A program made the position numbers and the translations under genes. Shown in pieces: positions 24,204 to 34,511 of a stretch of DNA of 64,000 bases. This DNA comes from Candidatus Symbiobacter mobilis CR (GTDB lineage Bacteria > Pseudomonadota > Gammaproteobacteria > Burkholderiales > Burkholderiaceae_C). Where the stretch lies: assembly GCF_000477435.1 (NCBI RefSeq), contig NC_022576.1, positions 1,736,001-1,800,000 on the forward strand. Direction: 5' to 3'. A model generated the notes under the pieces. The model searched no databases and had not been told where the DNA came from. It saw only the letters and a program-made list of their open reading frames with translations. Every line of letters starts with the position of its first letter. Within the stretch, counting starts at the first letter, position 1.

Positions 24204-25813
24204 ATGCACTACGCCACTGGATCGTCGCAGCCACGCTGCTGCTGACTGGATGCGCCACCCTGGAATGGCCGTTGTCCATGCAACGCGATGTTCCTGCCCC
24301 TGTTTCCACAGCCATCCCTGCCGTGCCGACGGGGGCCACGGTGACCCCCGTCGATCCCCCACGGGCGACGGGGATTCGTCTCCAACCCTTACAGCCCTCC
24401 TTGCTGCGTGGTCAGGATGTCCATCCCCTGACCGCTCCCCAAGATCTGTGGGATCGCATCCGGCGTGGCTTTGCCATGCCCGATTTGGACACCGAGCTGG
24501 TGCGCGAACGCGAGCTGTGGTACAGCAGCCGACCCGATTACGTCGAGCGCATGGTCGAGCGCGGAAGCAAATACCTCTTCCACATCGTCGAAGAGCTGGA
24601 GTGCCGCAACATGCCGACCGAGTTGGCCCTGCTGCCCTTCGTGGAAAGTGCTTTCAACCCCCAGGCCATCTCCAGCGCGAAGGCAGCCGGGATGTGGCAA
24701 TTCATGCCGGCTACGGGCCGCAATTTCGACTTGCGCCAAAACATGTTCCAGGACGACCGGCGGGATGTGCTGGCTTCTACCCGCGCTGCGCTGGACTACC
24801 TGCAAAAACTCTACGACATGTTTGGCGACTGGCACCTCGCCCTCGCCGCCTACAACTGGGGGGAAGGACGGGTAACCCGCGCCGTCACCCAGGCCCGTAA
24901 GGCGGGAGCCAGCGCCTCGTATGCCGATCTGCCGATGCCGATGGAAACGCGGATGTACGTCCCCAAGCTACAAGCCGTCAAAAACATCATCGCGGCCCCC
25001 GACGCCTTCCGCATCCGACTGCCATCGATTCCGAACCATCCGTACTTTCAGACGGTGGAGATTCGCCAAGACATCGACGTGGCTGTCGCTGCCTCGCTGG
25101 CGGAAATCTCGCTGGCAGAGTTTCGGTCGCTCAACCCCAGCAGCACCAAGCCTGTGCTCTTGGCGGCAGGTCATCCACAAATATTGCTGCCCTGGGACAA
25201 GGCCGAGCGTTTTCAGAGCAATCTGGAATCCTTCACCGGCGACCGTCTAGCGAGTTGGACGGCGTGGATCGCGCCCACCACGCTGACGGCGCGCGAAGCA
25301 GCCAAGCGGATAGGAATGGGCGAGGACGAGCTGCGCAGCGTCAACAAGATTCCGCCCAGAATGCAGATTCGTGCTGGCTCGACCTTGGTCGTCCGCCGCA
25401 GCAACGGGATCCGCCACGACGTGAGCGAGCGTGTCGCCGAAAACAGCTACCTGGCCCTGGCCCCGGAAGTTGTGCTGCGCAAGACCTGGGTTCGCGCACG
25501 CAAAAAAGAATCCGTTGCCCAACTCGCCGCACGCTACAAGCTCAGCGCGGCCAGCGTCGCACAGTGGAACAAGGTCTCGTCGTCCGTCACCTTTGCCAAG
25601 GGCCAGAAGGTACTGGTGTATCTGCCTACTACGGCCAAGAAGCGCCCTCTGCGTTCAGCGCAAAAACATGCCCAAGCTGCTACCAAGGCCAAGGCCCACA
25701 CATCGGCACGCAGCCCCACCCGTGCTGCACCCAAAGCAACCAAGAAGCTTGGGGGGAAGGCAGGGAAGACCAAGGGGAAGAAGGCGGCGCCCAAAACAAA
25801 AACACGCCGGTAG
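24197..25813 (+). CDS. MltD-like membrane-bound lytic murein transglycosylase, LysM
   Basis: The 538-residue lipoprotein has a clear lipobox LLTGC with Cys19 when translation starts at ATG 24197; ATG 24185 would add four residues. The SLT domain includes ELALLPFVESAFNP with the catalytic Glu, SSAKAAGMWQFMPATGRNF, and ALDYLQKLYDMFGDWHLALAAYNWGEGRV. A LysM-like repeat follows at about 385-415 and a second near 465-500 (ESVAQLAARYKLSAASVAQWN). The last ~55 residues are a Lys/Ala/Pro-rich basic tail, unusual in length. MltD cleaves peptidoglycan with formation of 1,6-anhydromuramic acid. It is coupled to gloB by a 7-bp overlap. Confidence 0.9.
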   Translation: MLNALRHWIVAATLLLTGCATLEWPLSMQRDVPAPVSTAIPAVPTGATVTPVDPPRATGIRLQPLQPSLLRGQDVHPLTAPQDLWDRIRRGFAMPDLDTELVRERELWYSSRPDYVERMVERGSKYLFHIVEELECRNMPTELALLPFVESAFNPQAISSAKAAGMWQFMPATGRNFDLRQNMFQDDRRDVLASTRAALDYLQKLYDMFGDWHLALAAYNWGEGRVTRAVTQARKAGASASYADLPMPMETRMYVPKLQAVKNIIAAPDAFRIRLPSIPNHPYFQTVEIRQDIDVAVAASLAEISLAEFRSLNPSSTKPVLLAAGHPQILLPWDKAERFQSNLESFTGDRLASWTAWIAPTTLTAREAAKRIGMGEDELRSVNKIPPRMQIRAGSTLVVRRSNGIRHDVSERVAENSYLALAPEVVLRKTWVRARKKESVAQLAARYKLSAASVAQWNKVSSSVTFAKGQKVLVYLPTTAKKRPLRSAQKHAQAATKAKAHTSARSPTRAAPKATKKLGGKAGKTKGKKAAPKTKTRR

Positions 25814-25882
25814 GCGCCCATGTCGGTATTGGGGGACCGGCTGACGGTTCTGCACGGCGCCTTGATGCCCAGCGTCTCCGCA

Positions 25883-26710
25883 CTATCTCCACACCCACGC
25901 ACCCCCTACGCGCTCGCCGTGCAGGGTCATGCCATAGCGTGCCAACTCCTCGGTTTTCCATCCATGCGCCTGCCGTTGGGCACGAAACCGGGATAGCTTG
26001 CGTTCCATCCAGCTTTGTTGCAAGAGCCGTCGCTTATTGACGTGCATCAACTCCTCCCGCTCCCTCTTCCCCATCGCTTTTTTCATCGCTTTCTGAGTGA
26101 TCGAACCGAAGTGATGGATCCATACCCTTCCGGTGATGGCGCGGCGCAGGGACGTTTGCGCCAAGTCGTGAAAAAAGATCGCGTCCTCGAACCCCAGCAG
26201 TTTGGGGTGCGCGCGGAAATACCCGATTTCCTCGAAAACACGACGATGGATGCACAAACAAACAGCGCTCTGGGTACCGTGCCGAAAAACGTCGCGCATC
26301 GTTGCACCCGACTTTTCGGCAAAAGACTCGAAGTCGTAGTCCGCCTCTCCTTCGACCATCGCTGGGGAAATGATGGACAAGCCGTGCGTATTGGCAATGG
26401 CAATCAGCTCTTCGACCCATCCTGGTGGCACCAGAATATCGTTGTTCATCACCACAGTCCATTCCGACTGGAAGTGCAATATCCCCTGGTTCCACGCCGC
26501 ACCGCAAGACAGGTTGCTCTTGTTGACGATACAGCCGCCCAATGGCAAGGAACGTAGATATTCAACGGTGCCGTCCGTCGAACCGTTGTCGACAACCACC
26601 ACCCGGCTCAGCGGCGTGCCCGCACGCACCAGGCTATCAACGCAAATCTTCGTGGTGTCTACCGAACCAAAACAGGCAAAGGTCATCGCATAGTCCTCTT
26701 CCCTCATCAT
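25883..26710 (-). CDS. Glycosyltransferase family 2 protein
   Basis: The 275-residue GT-A fold enzyme has the nucleotide-sugar motif VVVVDNGSTDGTVEYL (about 37-52), the DxD-equivalent VMNNDILVPPGWVEEL, and the acceptor region FEEIGYF...GFEDAIFFHDLA with ED as likely catalytic base. The beginning MTFACFGSVDTTKICVDSLV is typical of rhamnosyl/galactosyl-type GT2 enzymes. It overlaps the ligase-type membrane protein gene by 4 bp, so both probably serve one surface glycan. The donor and acceptor are unknown. Confidence 0.85.
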   Translation of the reverse strand: MMREEDYAMTFACFGSVDTTKICVDSLVRAGTPLSRVVVVDNGSTDGTVEYLRSLPLGGCIVNKSNLSCGAAWNQGILHFQSEWTVVMNNDILVPPGWVEELIAIANTHGLSIISPAMVEGEADYDFESFAEKSGATMRDVFRHGTQSAVCLCIHRRVFEEIGYFRAHPKLLGFEDAIFFHDLAQTSLRRAITGRVWIHHFGSITQKAMKKAMGKREREELMHVNKRRLLQQSWMERKLSRFRAQRQAHGWKTEELARYGMTLHGERVGGAWVWR

Positions 26711-28098
26711 GGCATCCTCTCGGTTTCTGCAGACGGCGTAGACGGGTCATCGGCAGCCATGGCAGATGCGCACAGCAACGCAAGGGTAAGCGCCCAAAAA
26801 CTGGCCATGTGTTTCATATCGAACACTTCCGTGCTCAGGCTGCTGACGCTTATACAGACGATACATACGATCCCCACCCTGGCATTGGCCCGCTGTGCTC
26901 GAACCGGGCTGCGCAGTTGACGCCGAAACACGACCCAGGGAACCACAAACAACATCGTGTACGCAACCAGCCCGGGAAGCCCGTGACGGATGGTGTTTGT
27001 CACGATTTCGTTGTGGAAGCCTGATTTCAAGGCGATGCGCTGAGTCTGGAAGGTGGCGTACTCTTGCACCTGAGCAGGCAGATGTGCTTGCATAAGCCGT
27101 GTGTCTCCAACGCCAGCGACTGGATGCGCCTGAAACATGTCGTTGGCGATACGCAGCAAAGAAATCCGAATCCCCACAGAAGTTTCCGGTGCAAGCCCTG
27201 TCCACGGATAGTGCTGGACTTCCTGGATAGCAGACTCCACACGCCGTTCCATCGGCGACATCCATGCACCCGCTACCACCACGACGGCAACGCCCACCAC
27301 AGCAATTCGTATCCTCTGCCCACGCACATCCCCAACACACGATCTACCCAGCCACCATAGCCCCACCAAAATCGGCACCGCCAACCACCCAGTGCGGCTG
27401 CTGGAATAGACCGAGAGCAATCCACCCACCACAGCCCCCAGCAGTTTGCATCCCACCACGACCGGGGAGTCCTTGCCCAGCGCGTCGATGGACGCCAGAC
27501 TGACCAGTCCTAGCGTCAAAGACAAATAGCCAAAGGCCAGTGGATCGGCGAAGTACGTGGACATCCGATGCGGCCCCCACAACCGAGGCTGCGGAAAGAA
27601 AAGCTGATGCAACGCCATCCCCAGCAAAGTGGCGACGACGACGTACTGAAAGACCCGCAAGAAGTCGATCTTTCGATCCACCGCGAACCAGAAAACGATG
27701 GCGGCCAGTACGAACCGGAACGGCGTATCGAACAGTGTCCATGTACATTGGCCCCGCAGCAGGCATCCCAAAGCCGTAGCCATTGCGGGCGCTAGCAAGG
27801 TGAGCAAGACGGCGCGACGTAGCCATACAGTCTCTTCCGCCCACACGGTGTTCTGCTGGCGCAGCACCAAGGCCAGCGTACACAGTACCGCCCCCACTAG
27901 CAGCATGGTGCTGGCCCACGAGCGCAGTGTCACGACAAACAAAGGGAACGACACCAAGAAGAGCGTGACCAACCCTGTTTCGATATCGATGCGAGGTTTC
28001 GTAACAGCCTTCGCAACAGCCAAACGCCATGTTGCCGGACAGGAAAGAATGGAGGACATCGACCAGGCTTTCTTGCGTTCAATAGTCGGGAGATACAA
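26707..28098 (-). CDS. O-antigen ligase/polymerase-like membrane protein
   Basis: This 463-residue protein has about ten membrane segments and the Wzy_C/WaaL periplasmic loop pattern: YSSSRTGWLAVPILVGLWWLG near residue 235, HPVAGVGDTRLMQAHLP near 335 and SGFHNEIVTNTIRHGLPGLV near 365 with the conserved His. The family includes O-antigen ligases and polymerases; the sequence alone does not decide which. It is first in a two-gene operon with the GT2 gene. The first codon is ATG 28098, and an internal ATG follows at residue 13. Confidence 0.82.
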   Translation of the reverse strand: MYLPTIERKKAWSMSSILSCPATWRLAVAKAVTKPRIDIETGLVTLFLVSFPLFVVTLRSWASTMLLVGAVLCTLALVLRQQNTVWAEETVWLRRAVLLTLLAPAMATALGCLLRGQCTWTLFDTPFRFVLAAIVFWFAVDRKIDFLRVFQYVVVATLLGMALHQLFFPQPRLWGPHRMSTYFADPLAFGYLSLTLGLVSLASIDALGKDSPVVVGCKLLGAVVGGLLSVYSSSRTGWLAVPILVGLWWLGRSCVGDVRGQRIRIAVVGVAVVVVAGAWMSPMERRVESAIQEVQHYPWTGLAPETSVGIRISLLRIANDMFQAHPVAGVGDTRLMQAHLPAQVQEYATFQTQRIALKSGFHNEIVTNTIRHGLPGLVAYTMLFVVPWVVFRRQLRSPVRAQRANARVGIVCIVCISVSSLSTEVFDMKHMASFWALTLALLCASAMAADDPSTPSAETERMP

Positions 28099-28153
28099 CC
28101 TACGTCACACGGGGCGCACAATGGGCTTCGAAAGAGACACTGGCCATGCACCC

Positions 28154-28543
28154 ATGCCTCCTGGTACCCGCACACACCCCCTCACCACCAAAGCCCTCGG
28201 CGACGATGCAGAAAACGCCGCGTTGGCGCACCTGCAGCAGGCCGGGTTGCGGCTGGTGGAGCGCAACTACCGCACGCCCGGGCGAGGTGGAGGGGAAATC
28301 GACCTGATTTTGCGGGCGCAAGATGGTACCTTGGTGTTTGTGGAGGTACGGTCGCGCAGCAATGGACAACATGGCGGGGCAGCAGCCAGCATTGGGGTAG
28401 CCAAGCGCAGGCGCATCGTCCGCGCAGCGCGCTACTACTTGCTGCGCTGCGCCAGCCCCCCGCCATGCCGGTTCGATGTCGTCGTGGTCGAGGCCGGGGT
28501 GCTGCAATGGATTCCTGGGGCTTTCGATGCCGAGTCGTTCTGA
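28154..28543 (+). CDS. yraN: YraN-family (UPF0102) endonuclease-like protein
   Basis: The 129-residue protein has the YraN/UPF0102 pattern, a restriction-endonuclease-like fold: TKALGDDAENAALAHLQQAG, LVERNYRTPGRGGGEIDLI, LVFVEVRSRS and the KRRRIVRAARYYL helix. The D...EVR residues form the predicted metal site. No biochemical role is firmly known; the gene often sits beside rsmI and lpoA. Here it is divergent from the ligase gene and followed by rnpB. Start ATG 28154 fits family length; ATG 28121 is an alternative. Confidence 0.9.
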   Translation: MPPGTRTHPLTTKALGDDAENAALAHLQQAGLRLVERNYRTPGRGGGEIDLILRAQDGTLVFVEVRSRSNGQHGGAAASIGVAKRRRIVRAARYYLLRCASPPPCRFDVVVVEAGVLQWIPGAFDAESF

Positions 28544-28567
28544 GCTGTGGCCTGATAATCCCGCCCC

Positions 28568-28918
28568 GTGAAGCCTGCCAGGCCGCCGCTGGTGCCATGG
28601 CACTGGAGGAACGTCCGGACTGCACAGGGCAGCGTAGCAGCTAACGGCTGTCCGCCGAAGACCACGGGGAACCTTCGGGATTTCCTGGGGAAGAAGGCGA
28701 GGATCAGAGCAACAGAGACGAGTCGCCGCCGCAAGCCGGTGGTGGGTGAAACGGGCAATCTCTACGCGCAGCAATACCAAGTAGGCACGCGCCGACGGTG
28801 CCCCCCGAGCGTGCGGGTAGGTAGCATTGAGCGCCTGGGTGACCAGACGCCCAGAGGAATGGCGGTCACGCTGGGGTTTCCCCCGGCGCACAGAATCCGG
28901 CGTATCGGCAGGCTTCAC
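28568..28918 (+). ncRNA. rnpB: RNase P RNA, bacterial class A
   Basis: About 350 nt match the class A RNase P RNA layout. Both ends pair (GTGAAGCCTGCC at 28568-28579 with GGCAGGCTTCAC at 28907-28918, helix P1). The conserved 5' core GAGGAACGTCCGGACT and CAGGGCAGCGTAGCAGCTAACGGCTG, the AGAGCAACAGAGA segment, GTGGGTGAAACGG, and the 3' core ACAGAATCCGGCGTATCGG (the universal ACAGAAYCCGGCNTA block) are all in order. It is the ribozyme that matures tRNA 5' ends. A GATAAT -10-like box at 28554-28559 lies at the right distance; no clear -35. Confidence 0.95.
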
Positions 28919-28974
28919 ACCACAGCCCAGGAGTTTGTCAGGCTCTTGCTGCCTTCCTCCCCATCCGGTTGTAG

Positions 28975-31695
28975 TCAATCCGCCAGCACGCGGGTGACAA
29001 GCTCGCGTACATCCTTGCTCAGATCGGCCTTCCCGGCCAGTCGGCTCAATGCATCGAAAGCCCCGTCGCGGTACGGTTGGGCCAGCTTCTTCCAGTTGTC
29101 CATCGCACGAACCAGCCGTGCGGCCACTTGCGGGTTGATCGCGTCGATGGCCAGCACCTGTTCCCCCCAAAGCACATAGCCCCCGGCATCGACCCTGTGG
29201 AAAGCCCCAGGGTTGTGGAGGCAGTAGCTGAAGATCACGCTGCGCGCACGGTTGGGGTTGCGTAGCGTGAAATCGGGGTGCTGGAGCAACTTCCGCACTG
29301 CCGACAACACTTGCCCGCCCCGGTCGTTGCACCCGGCCTGCAGGGCAAACCACTTGTCGATCACCAACTCCTCGCTACGGAACTGCTCGTAGAACCGGGC
29401 CAGCGCAGGCTGCGCCAAAGCGTTTCCGCTATGCACCAGGGCGCTGAGCGCATGGAAGCGGTCGGTCATGTTGTCCGCATCCTTGCAGCGCTGATAAGCC
29501 TTGCCGGGCCAGACCGGATGCGCCTGCATTGCTTGCTCGACCTCCGCAGCCAGGCAGAGATAGGCCAATGCCAGTCCGCACAACGCACGCCGTCCGCAGG
29601 AGACGGGGTCGAAGCGGTACCCCCCGTTGTCGCCATGCTGCTCGTAGGCCCATTGCCAATCTTCCTGGAGCGCAGTGGCAAGCTGGGTTCGCATGGCCTC
29701 TCGCACGGCATGGATACGCTGGGGGTCGACGACGTCGAGCTGCTCGGAGATGTAGGCCTCGCTCGGCAAAGTCAGCACCAAGTCCTTGAAGGCGGGATCG
29801 AGACCGGGATGGCGCAGCACTCCACGCATCGCATCCAGAAAACGCCCGCTCAGCGCTCCTGTGTCCCCGGTACCTGTACCGGAGGTGATGACCGCAACGG
29901 CATGCTGCAACGCCAAGCGCTGCCCGGCCTCCCATCGGTTGAAGGGATCCGTATCGTTCGCCAGCAGTGTGTAGAGCTGATCATCGCTGTAGGCATACTG
30001 GACGATGGCCGGCGCACTGAATCCGCGCAGCAGCGAGGGAACCGGTGGCTCCTGCACCTGCTCGAAGCGCAACGAACACTGCGATTGATCCAGCACGACC
30101 AGCAGGCTGTCTCCGTCTTGTCGACCGGGAATCTCGCTCTGAGGATGCAAGGGCAGTGCAGCCCCCGTGCGTGCGCCGACCAGTCCCAATGCGATCGGGA
30201 GCACAAAAGGCGCCGCAGTAGCCTGCCCAGGACATTGCGGGCAGTTTTGCGCCAGATGCAAGGTATAGGTGGCAGCGTCGGGGTCGTAGTGGTCGGACAC
30301 AACGATCCTCGGCGTCCCGGCCTGGCTGTACCAGCGCTCGAAGGCTGCGCACCGCGTAGCCAGCAGCGAACCCGGGTTGGCGTCGGACACAGCGCGAAGA
30401 AAGTCCTCGCACGTCACCGCACTGCCGTCGTGGCGCTCGAAATACAAGCGCATCCCCGCAGCAAAACCTTCCCTGCCGACAAGGGTTTGCATCATGCGAA
30501 CGACTTCGGCGCCCTTTTCGTAGACCGTCGCCGTGTAGAAGTTGTTGATTTCCACGTAGCTATCCGGGCGGACGGGGTGCGCCACAGGGCTGGCGTCCTC
30601 GGCAAACTGCACCGTGCGCAGGTCGCGCACTTCGCTAATGCGCTGGACCGCACGCGCTGAAGGCTGCGCGCACAAGTCCATGCTGAATTCCTGATCGCGA
30701 AAGACCGTCAACCCTTCCTTCAGGCTGAGCTGGAACCAGTCCCGGCAGGTGATGCGATTGCCCGTCCAGTTGTGGAAGTACTCGTGGCCAATGACGCGCT
30801 CGATATTGGCAAAGTCCGCATCGGTGGCCGTCGCACGCGCAGCAAGCACGTACTTGCTGTTGAAAATGTTGAGTCCCTTGTTTTCCATGGCGCCCATGTT
30901 GAAGTCGGAGGTCGCCACGATCATGTAGCGCTCCAAATCCAGGCTCAACCCGAAGCGGGATTCATCCCACACTACCGATTTGCAGAGCGACTGCATCGCG
31001 TGTTCGGTTTTTTCGATGTCTGCCGGGCGCACGTACACCTGCAACAAGTGCTCCTTGCCCGTGCGGGACACCACGCGCTGCTCCCTGCAAGCCAGCTTGC
31101 CAGCCACGAGCGCGAAAAGGTAGCAGGGTTTGCGGAAGGGATCCTCCCACGTCGCCATGTGCCGGTTCCCGTCGAGAGGCCCGCTATCGACAAGATTGCC
31201 GTTGGACAGCAGCACAGGGTAGCGGTCACGATCTGCGCGCAGCGTGACGGTGAACCGCGCCATCACATCAGGCCGGTCCAGAAAGTAGGTGATTCGGCGA
31301 AACCCTTCCGGCTCGCACTGGGTGGTGAAGGTGTCTTGGCTGACGTAGAGGCCCATCAGGCGGGTGTTGTCCACCGGCGTACACGTCGTGAAAATTTCCA
31401 GCTCGAAAGGCTTGTCGTCGCTCGGCAGTTTTTCGAGCACGAGCACCCCCTCTTCCAGCCGGAACGACGTGCCCGCGCCATTGCATAGCACGCGAACGAG
31501 GCTGAGGTCTTCCCCATCGAGCCGCAGCGCCTGGGCAGCCACTGCCGGGTTGCGCCGCAGCGTCATGCGGTTGAGCACCCTGGTCTTGGCAGGGTCGAGG
31601 TCGAACGTCAACGCAACCGTATCGATCCAGAACGCAGGGGGACGGTAGTCAGCACGATGAATCGCACGGGCAGCGGAGGGATGCGTAGGCAACAT
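28975..31695 (-). CDS. pepN: Aminopeptidase N (M1 family)
   Basis: The 906-residue zinc aminopeptidase has the exopeptidase motif GAMEN (268-272), the zinc site HEYFHNW (304-310) followed by GNRITCRDWFQLSLKEGLTVFRDQEF with the third zinc ligand, and the proton-donor Tyr region in the later EINNFYTATVYEKGAEVVRM. Size and C-terminal helical superhelix match PepN of E. coli (870 residues). It removes N-terminal residues from peptides in the cytoplasm. It is 119 bp upstream of the prfB stop on the same strand but is probably an independent unit. Confidence 0.96.
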   Translation of the reverse strand: MLPTHPSAARAIHRADYRPPAFWIDTVALTFDLDPAKTRVLNRMTLRRNPAVAAQALRLDGEDLSLVRVLCNGAGTSFRLEEGVLVLEKLPSDDKPFELEIFTTCTPVDNTRLMGLYVSQDTFTTQCEPEGFRRITYFLDRPDVMARFTVTLRADRDRYPVLLSNGNLVDSGPLDGNRHMATWEDPFRKPCYLFALVAGKLACREQRVVSRTGKEHLLQVYVRPADIEKTEHAMQSLCKSVVWDESRFGLSLDLERYMIVATSDFNMGAMENKGLNIFNSKYVLAARATATDADFANIERVIGHEYFHNWTGNRITCRDWFQLSLKEGLTVFRDQEFSMDLCAQPSARAVQRISEVRDLRTVQFAEDASPVAHPVRPDSYVEINNFYTATVYEKGAEVVRMMQTLVGREGFAAGMRLYFERHDGSAVTCEDFLRAVSDANPGSLLATRCAAFERWYSQAGTPRIVVSDHYDPDAATYTLHLAQNCPQCPGQATAAPFVLPIALGLVGARTGAALPLHPQSEIPGRQDGDSLLVVLDQSQCSLRFEQVQEPPVPSLLRGFSAPAIVQYAYSDDQLYTLLANDTDPFNRWEAGQRLALQHAVAVITSGTGTGDTGALSGRFLDAMRGVLRHPGLDPAFKDLVLTLPSEAYISEQLDVVDPQRIHAVREAMRTQLATALQEDWQWAYEQHGDNGGYRFDPVSCGRRALCGLALAYLCLAAEVEQAMQAHPVWPGKAYQRCKDADNMTDRFHALSALVHSGNALAQPALARFYEQFRSEELVIDKWFALQAGCNDRGGQVLSAVRKLLQHPDFTLRNPNRARSVIFSYCLHNPGAFHRVDAGGYVLWGEQVLAIDAINPQVAARLVRAMDNWKKLAQPYRDGAFDALSRLAGKADLSKDVRELVTRVLAD

Positions 31696-31814
31696 GAATC
31701 ATTGCTCCAGCAAAAAAGGAGGGTCGAGCACAGCAAGGTAGTCATCCACTGCCGCGAGGACGTGGGGGCCTTGCAGCTCGTCGGGGGGATGCGTGGTATT
31801 CAGGGCCATAGCGT

Positions 31815-32919
31815 TCACACTCCTTGCTTCAGCGATGCTTCGATGAAGAGATCAAGGTCGCCATCAAGCACCTTCTGCGTCGCCGCCGTTTCGACATTGG
31901 TACGCAAATCCTTGATTCGGCTGTTGTCCAAGACGTAGCTACGGATCTGGTGCCCCCAGCCCACATCGGTTTTCGTGTCTTCGAGCTGCTGCTGCTGCGC
32001 CTGGCGCTTGCGCAGCTCGAAGTCGTAGAGGCGGCTGCGCAGCCGCTTCCATGCGACGTCCCGGTTGCTATGCTGGCTGCGCCCATCCTGACACTGCACG
32101 ACGATGCCTGTGGGCAGGTGCGTCAGCCGCACTGCGGAATCGGTCTTATTGATGTGCTGCCCGCCTGCCCCGCTGGCGCGGAACGTATCCACACGCACTT
32201 CGCTGGGGTTGATATCGATGACGATCGAATCATCGACTTCCGGGTATACGAACACCGACGCAAAAGAGGTATGCCGCCCCCCCGCAGAGTCGAAGGGACT
32301 TTTGCGCACCAGCCTATGCACCCCGGTTTCGGTGCGCAGCAGACCAAAGGCGTATTCCCCTTCGATCTTGATCGTCGCGCTCTTGATCCCTGCCGTGTCC
32401 CCAGGGGTTTCATCTTCCAAGGCCGTGCGAAAGCCCTTGCGTTCCGCGTAACGCAAATACTGGCGCAGCAGCATATTGGCCCAGTCGCAGGCTTCGGTGC
32501 CCCCAGCGCCGGCCTGAATGTCCAGAAAGCAGTTCAGAGGGTCGGCCGGGTTGTTGAACATCCGCCGGAATTCGAGTTCCTTGACGGTGGCCTCCCACTG
32601 CGCGGTGCTGGCCTCGATATGGGCGAGGCTGTCCACGTCCCCATCGTCGCGACTCAACGCGAACAGCTCTGCATCATCTTGCAGATGGTGATCCAGATCG
32701 GACAGCGTGATGACCACGCCCTCCAAGAGCTTCTTTTCCTTGCCCAATTCCTGGGCACGCTTGGGGTCGTCCCAGACTGTGGGATCCTCTAGCGCAGCGT
32801 TGACCGTGCGCAGCCGCTCGTATTTGGCGTCGTAGTCAAAGAAGCCTCCGTAACTCGCGGGTGCGAGCCAGCAGATCGGAGAGCTGATTGCCAATGGCAT
32901 TGACACGTTCGGGTTCCAT
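31815..32919 (-). CDS. prfB: Peptide chain release factor 2, programmed +1 frameshift
   Basis: RF2 recognises UGA and UAA stop codons. The gene is read in two frames: 27 codons from ATG 32919 ([17 protein letters not shown]...) end at an in-frame TGA at 32838-32836. After a +1 shift on CTT the main frame runs from 32837 to the stop at 31815, giving 367 residues. The peptidyl-hydrolysis motif GGQ is visible ([19 protein letters not shown]), and the SPF tripeptide for stop-codon recognition appears as [12 protein letters not shown]. Treating the main frame alone as the gene gives a wrong N-terminus. The gene lies between pepN and gltD, all on the minus strand. Confidence 0.96.
32836..32850 (-). 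promoter_or_regulatory. prfB programmed frameshift site
   Basis: On the minus strand the bases CGG-AGG-CTT-CTT-TGA-C form the classic RF2 site: an internal Shine-Dalgarno-like GGAGG, a 3-nt spacer, CTT as slippery codon, and TGA-C as the weak stop. Low RF2 delays termination and promotes the +1 shift, giving autoregulation. Confidence 0.95.
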
Positions 32920-33023
32920 CGAATGATCCAGGTGGGGGAAAAAAGCAAAGGGGGTGACAGGGGCGGGGATTTTCTCTCAAGGGGATGCCTGATCCCCGCT
33001 ATCCCCGCTATCCGCCATCGCAA

Positions 33024-34487
33024 TCACCAAGGCAAGGTGCTGCTGCCCAATAAAAACTTATCGATGGCATGGGCTGCCTGGCGACCTTCCCGAATCGCCC
33101 AGACAACCAGACTTTGGCCACGGCGCACGTCGCCCGCAGCAAAGACTTTGGCCACGCTCGTGGCATAGCCACCCTGCGCTTCGGTCGTCGCAGCGGCATT
33201 GCCCCGGCCATCCTTGCGAACGCCAAAGGCATCCAGCAGATCGGGCAAAGGATGTACGAAGCCCATGGCCAGCAACACCACATCTGCTGGAAATTCCTGT
33301 TCGGTGCCAGGCATTTCCCGGCATTGCCCGTCTTTCCATTCCGTGCGAATCGTCCGCAACCCTTGTAGCTTGCCGTTGTCTCCCAGGAATGCTTTCGTGG
33401 CAATCGCAAACTCTCTTACGCAACCTTCGGCGTGGCTGGAACTCGTACGCAATTTCAGCGGCCAATAGGGCCAGGTCAGGGGGCGATTTTCTTCGACGGG
33501 GGGCTGCGGGAGCACTTCGAATTGCGTCACGCTTTTTGCACCGTGCCGATTGCTGGTTCCTACACAGTCCGAACCCGTATCGCCACCACCGATGACGATG
33601 ACATGCGTGCCTTGCAACTGGATTGGGCCCGTTTGTGCGCGGTAGTTGTCCAGATTTTGTTGTGTCAGCAATTCCATCGCAAAATGAACGCCAGACAATT
33701 CCCTACCGGGTACGGGCAAATCACGCGGGCATTCCGACCCCACAGCGAGCAACACGGCATCGAATTCTTGCAATAGCTGTTCCGGTTCGAGCACCTGCGT
33801 GGAAAGATTGAGTATTTCCGCTCTGCGTGCCAGTTTTCCAATTTGCACGCCGGTTTTGAAAATAACACCTTCTTCCTGCATTTGTTCGATACGTCGATCA
33901 ATCAGGGATTTGTCGAGTTTGAAATCGGGAATGCCGTACCGAAGCAGCCCCCCGGCGCGTTCGTTTTTCTCGAAGACCACGATGTCGTGCCCGGCTCTGA
34001 CGAGCTGCTGCGCAGCAGCCAGCCCAGCCGGGCCGGAGCCGACGATGGCCACACGCTTGCCCGTCTTCTGCACTGGGCGATACGCACGCACCCACCCACG
34101 ATCCCACGCCACATCGGCAATGACCCGCTCGATCGAGCGAATGCCAACGGGCTTGGCATCGATATTCAGGGTACAGGCTGCTTCACAAGGCGCAGGGCAA
34201 ATCCTCCCCGTAATTTCTGGGAAATTGTTTGTGCCATGCAATACCTCCGCAGCACGTTCCCAGTTTCCCTTGTACACCTGATCGTTGAAATCGGGGATGA
34301 TATTGTGGATGGGGCAACCATAATTACAAAATGGAGTTCCGCAATCCATACAACGCGCTGCTTGCTGGTGGGCTTCCGCATCGCTGAGTTTGGCAACGAA
34401 TTCCCGATAGTGACGAATACGCTCTTTGGCTGGTTCGTATTTTTCTTCGATCCGATCCAGTTCCATGAATCCTGTGATCTTGCCCAT
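33024..34487 (-). CDS. gltD: Glutamate synthase (NADPH), small subunit
   Basis: GltD (487 residues) passes electrons from NADPH through FAD and Fe-S clusters to GltB. Cysteine clusters are [17 protein letters not shown] (about 46-62) and CPAPCEAAC. The FAD-binding [38 protein letters not shown] and NADPH-binding [21 protein letters not shown] motifs are complete, as is the C-terminal [22 protein letters not shown]. An AAAGGA ribosome binding site precedes it, 24 bp after the gltB stop, so it is cotranscribed with gltB. Confidence 0.97.
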   Translation of the reverse strand: MGKITGFMELDRIEEKYEPAKERIRHYREFVAKLSDAEAHQQAARCMDCGTPFCNYGCPIHNIIPDFNDQVYKGNWERAAEVLHGTNNFPEITGRICPAPCEAACTLNIDAKPVGIRSIERVIADVAWDRGWVRAYRPVQKTGKRVAIVGSGPAGLAAAQQLVRAGHDIVVFEKNERAGGLLRYGIPDFKLDKSLIDRRIEQMQEEGVIFKTGVQIGKLARRAEILNLSTQVLEPEQLLQEFDAVLLAVGSECPRDLPVPGRELSGVHFAMELLTQQNLDNYRAQTGPIQLQGTHVIVIGGGDTGSDCVGTSNRHGAKSVTQFEVLPQPPVEENRPLTWPYWPLKLRTSSSHAEGCVREFAIATKAFLGDNGKLQGLRTIRTEWKDGQCREMPGTEQEFPADVVLLAMGFVHPLPDLLDAFGVRKDGRGNAAATTEAQGGYATSVAKVFAAGDVRRGQSLVVWAIREGRQAAHAIDKFLLGSSTLPW

Positions 34488-34511
34488 GATATGTTCCTTT
34501 ATTGTGGAAGT

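Noticed and set aside
29278..30660. Open frame of 460 codons on the plus strand
   Set aside because: Antisense to pepN; no domains, and the opposite strand has GAMEN and HExxH.
32839..33023. Longer prfB start at 33023
   Set aside because: The extra residues come from reading through the wrong frame upstream of the programmed frameshift; the true start is 32919.
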